From positions 1 through 24,283 of the IMG/VR virus record IMGVR_UViG_3300018432_000568: a DNA stretch of 24,283 bases; one strand, 5' to 3'. A model generated the notes under the pieces. It was not told where the DNA came from and did no database searches. It was given only the letters and a program-made list of their open reading frames with translations. The stretch is from a virus. Every line of letters begins with the position of its first letter. Position 1 is the stretch's first letter. Position numbers and translations under genes: made by a program. Positions 20,869 to 24,283 of this stretch are shown piece by piece.

Positions 20869-22668
20869 ATGAACAAGTTCCACACGTATTTCGGCCAAGT
20901 CATCACGGACACCGAGCTGAACGAGATCTTCACCGAGCTGACCGGGGGGATCGAACGGTTCATTCAAGACTTTGGATTCTTCGGCATTGCTGCAGGCGCG
21001 GTCGTGACTCGACACGAGCCTGCAAACATGACGGTCGACGTCTCGGGCCCGGCGATCTTGTACGATCAGCTGGCGCAGCGGTTGTCGTTCGGCTCGACGC
21101 AAGTCGTCAACTGCGCGCAAGACGAGAACGGCGTGAGCACGGCAGTCGTCGGTCCGCCGAATGCTCGATGGCTCTCGATCTTCGCGAAGTTCGTCTCGAC
21201 GCCAAGCGACCCTCGTACAGATGATCTCGGTGCGACTGTGTTCTATCGCGACGTCGCAGGATTTCAGCTGCGCGTGGCGCAAGGCTCGGAGGCCGATGCG
21301 ATCGCCGATTCGCCTCGAGCGCCATTGCGCGGCGATCAGATCCTGATCGCAGACGTGCGCATCGTGCACGGGCAGGCGTCGATCCAGGCGGTCGACATCG
21401 ACGTCTCTCGTACGCAGACGATCTACCGCCTCCCGGGTGCACCGATCTCAATCCAGGCGCGCGGGCTCGCTGACGTGCTGCAGGCGATGCTCGATTCGCT
21501 CAACACCGTGCGAGACGCGGTCGATGCGGACTTCGATGCGTTTCAGGCACTCATCAACGCGGCGATCGCGACGATGACGTCTGATTTCAACTCGCAGTTT
21601 GTGAGTACCAGCGCTGCGATCGCGGCGCTCGATGGGCGAGTCGATGCGCTCGAGGACTACGAGCCCCCGGCGCTTCCCAACTTCGCCCGACGCGACCAAG
21701 AAAACACGTTCGCGCATACGCAGACGTTCGAGAACCACGACGCAACACGCGCGGTGCTCGAGGTGCCAGATGCGCCAAGTGTCGCCGAGAAGTGGCGACA
21801 GATCCTCTCGTTCAAGAACGCAGGCGGGCAGTATGTGCGCCATTACGTCGGCTGCGATGACACGCAAGGTACCTACGCCATCGTTTCCAACTGCCATTGG
21901 GACGTCGGCTCGCAAACTTGGGTGAGGCAGTCGGCGTCATTCCCCTCGACGGCTCTGATCCTCAAGTACGGTCGATTGTGCGTGGCTCATCGCGAAGCCT
22001 CGCTCGCAGGCTGGAATCAGTGGGATGCGAGCCCGGGCGGGATCGAATTGGAAGTGCTCGGTGCGATCCAGGCCGGCAGCATCGGCACGGGCGGCGCTCT
22101 CACAGCGGCGAGTGTCGCTGCGACGGGCAACCTCACCTCGAGCGCGGGTAGCATCAATGCGCCTGCAGGCAGCATCAGTGCAGGGGTTGCGCTCACGTCG
22201 GGCGGACACATCATCGCGGGCAATGCGGGCGAGTTCGGTTACACCGGGATCAAGCTCAGGTCGAAGCCTTTCAGCCTCGCCTCTGCACAAGGTATCGAGC
22301 TGTCGCATTCGGATGACGGCATGTCGCTAGGCGCCGTCGGAAATTTCGGCGAGGCAAACATACCTCTCGTTCTTCCACGCAACGCGAAGCTCGGCTCGAT
22401 TGTGGTCTATGCAGATCAGCAAACCGTTTTTGGCGGGGCGGTTCTTTCGTGCAAGCTGATGAAGAAGATCGGCATTGCTGGGACTGCAACAATCTTCACA
22501 GGTACCACTGCGGTCCCGGGGGGTACTGGTCCAATGATTTGGACGATCGCGAGTGCGGGGCACTTGTATGACGCGGACGCGGACTACTTCATCAAGCTCG
22601 CAGGGACCGACATCACGATCCAGCGGGTCGAGATGATCGATTGGGAAGACCCGGGCTATCGCGGCTGA
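20869..22668 (+). CDS. Large tail fibre/spike protein (599 aa)
   Basis: A 599-residue protein with a Shine-Dalgarno AAGGCAAG just before its ATG. Residues 1-75 form an N-terminal domain (YFGQVITDTELNEIFTELTG, EPANMTVDVSGPAILYDQLA) typical of phage tail/baseplate attachment proteins. Residues about 190-265 are a helical, probably coiled-coil part (VLQAMLDSLNTVRDAVDADF, SAAIAALDGRVDALEDYEPP). Residues about 404-450 show a glycine-spaced repeat (GALTAASVAATGNLTSSAGS, APAGSISAGVALTSGGHIIAG), consistent with a beta-spiral or beta-helical shaft. The C-terminus (about 495-599) is a beta-rich domain. It is the likely distal receptor-binding fibre. Function is inferred from composition and place. Confidence 0.8.
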   Translation: MNKFHTYFGQVITDTELNEIFTELTGGIERFIQDFGFFGIAAGAVVTRHEPANMTVDVSGPAILYDQLAQRLSFGSTQVVNCAQDENGVSTAVVGPPNARWLSIFAKFVSTPSDPRTDDLGATVFYRDVAGFQLRVAQGSEADAIADSPRAPLRGDQILIADVRIVHGQASIQAVDIDVSRTQTIYRLPGAPISIQARGLADVLQAMLDSLNTVRDAVDADFDAFQALINAAIATMTSDFNSQFVSTSAAIAALDGRVDALEDYEPPALPNFARRDQENTFAHTQTFENHDATRAVLEVPDAPSVAEKWRQILSFKNAGGQYVRHYVGCDDTQGTYAIVSNCHWDVGSQTWVRQSASFPSTALILKYGRLCVAHREASLAGWNQWDASPGGIELEVLGAIQAGSIGTGGALTAASVAATGNLTSSAGSINAPAGSISAGVALTSGGHIIAGNAGEFGYTGIKLRSKPFSLASAQGIELSHSDDGMSLGAVGNFGEANIPLVLPRNAKLGSIVVYADQQTVFGGAVLSCKLMKKIGIAGTATIFTGTTAVPGGTGPMIWTIASAGHLYDADADYFIKLAGTDITIQRVEMIDWEDPGYRG

Positions 22669-22675
22669 TCTGACT

Positions 22676-23356
22676 ATGGCGAATCCAACTAACGCGCCCG
22701 AGAAGCCGCCTGAGATCGTCGATCACAAGCTGACGTTCGCACGGTGGAAGCCGAGCGCGAATCACGGCGGCTTGCTTGTACGCCCGTCGTTGCTGCTCAT
22801 CCACTACACCGCGGGTAACTCGCTCGCGAGTGCGATCACGACGCTCTGCGATGCTCGGCAATGGGGCCCGCCGAAGACACCGGGCGGGCCGCCCGTCAAG
22901 CTCAAGCGCAAGTCGGCAAACCTGCTCATCGGTCGCACGGGCGAAGCTGTGCAGCTCGTCGCGTTCAATCGTGTTGCCTGGCATGCGGGCGAGAGCGAGT
23001 GGCGCGGTAAGGCGCAAGTGAATCTCTTCTCGATCGGCATCGAGTTGGACAACGCGGGTTGGCTCGAGGCGGGCTTGCCCGGGCGATGGCATACGCGCGG
23101 CGGCAAGAGCGTGTTTTACACCGATGCCGAAGTGTTGATGGCTCGGCACAAGTCGGGCGGGCCTGAGAGAGCGTGGCATCGCTACTCGCCCGAGCAACTC
23201 GAGACGCTCGAGAGGGCTGCGATCGCGATCGTGCGGGCCTATCCTTCGATCAAGGAAATCGTCGGGCACGAGGACGTCAATCCCGCGCGCAAGACCGATC
23301 CCGGGCCCGCGTTTCCGATGCTCGAGTTTCGACAGAAAGTGTTCGCGGCTCGCTAG
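22676..23356 (+). CDS. N-acetylmuramoyl-L-alanine amidase (endolysin)
   Basis: A 226-residue Amidase_2 enzyme that cleaves the bond between N-acetylmuramic acid and L-alanine in peptidoglycan at lysis. The AmpD-type active site is visible: zinc ligands H43 (LLIHYTAG), H198 and D208 in VGHEDVNPARKTDPGPAF, with K206 next to D208 as in AmpD, and probable catalytic E123 in SIGIELDN. AWHAGES (101-107) is the conserved Trp-His-Ala-Gly segment. No signal peptide is seen, so release would depend on a holin. No clear Shine-Dalgarno is seen. A 40-residue insertion lies between E123 and H198. It sits before two small membrane genes. Confidence 0.92.
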   Translation: MANPTNAPEKPPEIVDHKLTFARWKPSANHGGLLVRPSLLLIHYTAGNSLASAITTLCDARQWGPPKTPGGPPVKLKRKSANLLIGRTGEAVQLVAFNRVAWHAGESEWRGKAQVNLFSIGIELDNAGWLEAGLPGRWHTRGGKSVFYTDAEVLMARHKSGGPERAWHRYSPEQLETLERAAIAIVRAYPSIKEIVGHEDVNPARKTDPGPAFPMLEFRQKVFAAR

Positions 23357-23358
23357 GC

Positions 23359-23385
23359 GTGTGGCCCCGGGGCTACACTTGCCGA
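23359..23385 (+). promoter_or_regulatory. Hairpin and candidate -10 box (TACACT) before the small membrane gene
   Basis: Bases 23359-23378 can fold as an eight-pair stem with a CCGG loop, one pair being G-U. It begins two bases after the endolysin stop; no T-run follows. TACACT at 23374-23379 fits TANNNT and is followed by six bases and then the GTG start, the same geometry as at 2507-2519. The box and the hairpin overlap, so only one of the two readings may be relevant. Confidence 0.4.
23360..23377. repeat. Dyad motif copy 3, TGTGGCCCCGGGGCTACA
   Basis: Matches copy 1 at 17 of 18 positions, in the same orientation. It lies between the endolysin stop (23354-23356) and the GTG start at 23386, so again it marks a gene boundary without a Shine-Dalgarno. 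Copies 1 and 3 share the direction; copy 2 is inverted. Confidence 0.7.
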
Positions 23386-23526
23386 GTGAGTTGGTTGACT
23401 GACAGGCAATACGAGATCGCACGGCAAGAACGAGCCGATCAACGGGCTCGCGACGAGTTTAGTAGCGATCTGGCAATGCTCATCGGCGTGTTGCTCGCAA
23501 TAGCGATTGCGCTGCTCTGGAGATGA
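23386..23526 (+). CDS. Small tail-anchored membrane protein, holin candidate (46 aa)
   Basis: A 46-residue protein with a GTG start and no Shine-Dalgarno. The first 30 residues are charged (SWLTDRQYEIARQERADQRA), and the last 18 form a membrane segment (LAMLIGVLLAIAIALLWR). This looks like a C-terminal membrane anchor. Following the endolysin and preceding a two-span protein, it may belong to the holin/antiholin or inner-membrane lysis system. Identity is not proven. Upstream it is preceded by dyad copy 3; the next gene starts three bases after its stop. Confidence 0.65.
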   Translation: MSWLTDRQYEIARQERADQRARDEFSSDLAMLIGVLLAIAIALLWR

Positions 23527-23529
23527 TCG

Positions 23530-23877
23530 ATGGATACCAAGCCCGCGACCCTTCTGATTCATGCCGGCTGCGTCGTCATCATCGCGGCGTGTTTCGCGCT
23601 CGCAGCGACGGCTCTCAAGGAACACCCAATCGCGGCGCTCGCAGTCGTCGGCGTCGGCTTCTGGCTTTGGGGCAAACTCGGCTTCAAGCCGGCGACGCCG
23701 ATCCTCGACTCGATCATCCAAAAGCTCGCGCCGGCAGACGTCGTGAAACTCATCTCGCAGCGACCCGCGCCGATGCCGACCGAGCCTCGAGTGACACCGA
23801 GTGAGATCGCACCGGGCGTCGGCCCGCTACCAACGCGTCCGCCAAGCGACCCGCCTACGGGTGCGTCGGAGCGCTGA
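23530..23877 (+). CDS. Two-span membrane protein, probable holin
   Basis: A 115-residue protein with Shine-Dalgarno GGAGA at 23518-23522, seven bases before the ATG. Two membrane spans are visible: residues about 6-28 (ATLLIHAGCVVIIAACFALA) and about 34-50 (IAALAVVGVGFWLWGKL), followed by a soluble tail rich in Pro (PAPMPTEPRVTPSEI, PLPTRPPSDPPT). Small two-span proteins beside an endolysin without a signal peptide are typically holins, which open the inner membrane. No sequence family can be named with certainty. The following gene starts one base after the stop. Confidence 0.68.
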   Translation: MDTKPATLLIHAGCVVIIAACFALAATALKEHPIAALAVVGVGFWLWGKLGFKPATPILDSIIQKLAPADVVKLISQRPAPMPTEPRVTPSEIAPGVGPLPTRPPSDPPTGASER

Positions 23878-23878
23878 C

Positions 23879-24283
23879 GTGATCGTGTTGGTCTGCGGCG
23901 GGCGGGCGTACTTCAAACGAGCCCGCGTGTTCGAGGTGCTCGACCGCATTCATGCGCTCGAGTGCATCACGCTACTCGTCGACGGTGCGGCGCCTGGAGC
24001 CGATCTAGACGGCTACCGGTGGGCGGTGGCTCGAGGCGTACCGACCTCACGCTATCGGGCAGCTTGGCGCCGCTACGGGCTCGCAGCGGGCGGTATTCGC
24101 AACCGTCGGATGTACCGAGCGAGCAGGCCTGATCTCGTCGTCGCGTTTCCGGGCGGCACGGGTACGGCCGACATGGTGAGGGTTGCGCGCTCGGGCGGCA
24201 CTCGAGTCGTCGAGATCGACGCGCCCGAGCCGATCGCCCGAGCTGCAGTCGAGACCCGACAGCTCGGGCTCAAGGGCATGTGA
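23879..24283 (+). CDS. SLOG-fold protein, DUF2493 / YspA-like
   Basis: A 134-residue protein with the pattern of the DUF2493 (YAcAr/YspA-like, SLOG superfamily) proteins: VCGGRAYF at 5-12, LLVDGAAPGAD at 32-42, AAGGIRNRRM at 69-78, and VVAFPGGTGTADMV at 87-100. The SLOG fold binds nucleotides or nucleotide-derived signals through these Gly-rich loops. In phages such genes are common near lysis or late genes with no agreed function. The start is a GTG at 23879, one base after the preceding stop; the upstream extension of the frame lies inside the holin-like gene. The stop codon TGA is the last three bases of the window, so the gene is complete. No catalytic role is claimed. Confidence 0.85.
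   Translation: MIVLVCGGRAYFKRARVFEVLDRIHALECITLLVDGAAPGADLDGYRWAVARGVPTSRYRAAWRRYGLAAGGIRNRRMYRASRPDLVVAFPGGTGTADMVRVARSGGTRVVEIDAPEPIARAAVETRQLGLKGM

Noticed and set aside
1-24283. Extracellular contractile injection system rather than a phage
   Set aside because: Sheath, tube, CIS-tube, LysM and J genes are shared with such systems, but no AAA ATPase is seen and the frameshifted chaperone, long tape measure, several fibres and endolysin/holin genes fit a phage. Absence of head genes in the window means this is not absolute.
1-24283. tRNA genes
   Set aside because: Scanned by eye for T-arm GTTCGA-type segments with matching acceptor stems; hits such as around 1847 are within genes and lack cloverleaf pairing.

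Overview
This window reads as the tail, baseplate, tail-fibre and lysis region of a contractile-tailed (myovirus-type) bacteriophage or prophage. About thirty genes lie on the + strand with very little space between them; one short gene may lie on the - strand. Many neighbours overlap by four bases (ATGA or GTGA), which points to long translationally coupled transcripts. Base composition is GC-rich, around 60% by eye. The host cannot be named. A lipobox-bearing lipoprotein (13043-13510) favours a Gram-negative-type envelope, and GCGATCGC octamers are over-represented. No capsid, terminase, integrase or replication gene is in the window, so phage, prophage and phage-derived particle cannot be told apart with certainty; the frameshifted tail chaperone and the endolysin/holin-like genes favour a phage.

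Layout. (1) 1-2478: C-terminal part of the tail sheath, the tail tube, three tiny coupled ORFs (two look like single-span membrane peptides), and a zinc-type chaperone resembling T4 gp26 with a canonical -1 slippery heptamer (C CCT TTG, 2188-2194) joining it to a second reading frame. (2) 2519-8643: tape measure (767 aa), CIS-tube-type baseplate protein, LysM protein, gp27/gpD hub, gp5/gpV spike, and an unrecognised helical protein. (3) 8666-13710: a cassette of probable receptor-binding and accessory proteins, with a C1q/TNF-like C-terminus, a repeat-built Ala-rich fibre, a lectin-like protein, a lipoprotein and several small unknowns. (4) 13707-19552: a small beta-rich protein, gp25-like wedge, baseplate J (gp6-like), two structural unknowns including a lectin-like one, a small unknown, and a P2 gpI-family tail protein. 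(5) 19560-22668: a second Ala-rich fibre with a probable lectin-like C-terminus, the possible minus-strand gene, and a 599-aa fibre/spike. (6) 22676-24283: AmpD-type amidase endolysin, two small membrane proteins (holin candidates), and a SLOG-fold DUF2493 protein.

How they work together: the sheath and tube polymerise from a baseplate built on the spike/hub, LysM, gp25, J and I proteins; the chaperone pair loads the tape measure that sets tube length; the fibres and lectin-like proteins attach at the baseplate and bind the cell surface; amidase and holin release progeny.

The main unexplained signals are: the frameshift site in a gp26-like gene; an 18-bp dyad motif (TGTRRCCCCGGGGYYACA) at three gene boundaries, each just before a gene lacking a Shine-Dalgarno sequence; TANNNT boxes 6-7 bases before start codons, suggesting leaderless transcripts; and a duplicated fibre-docking arrangement (a D/G-rich tail followed by a fibre with a shared N-terminus).
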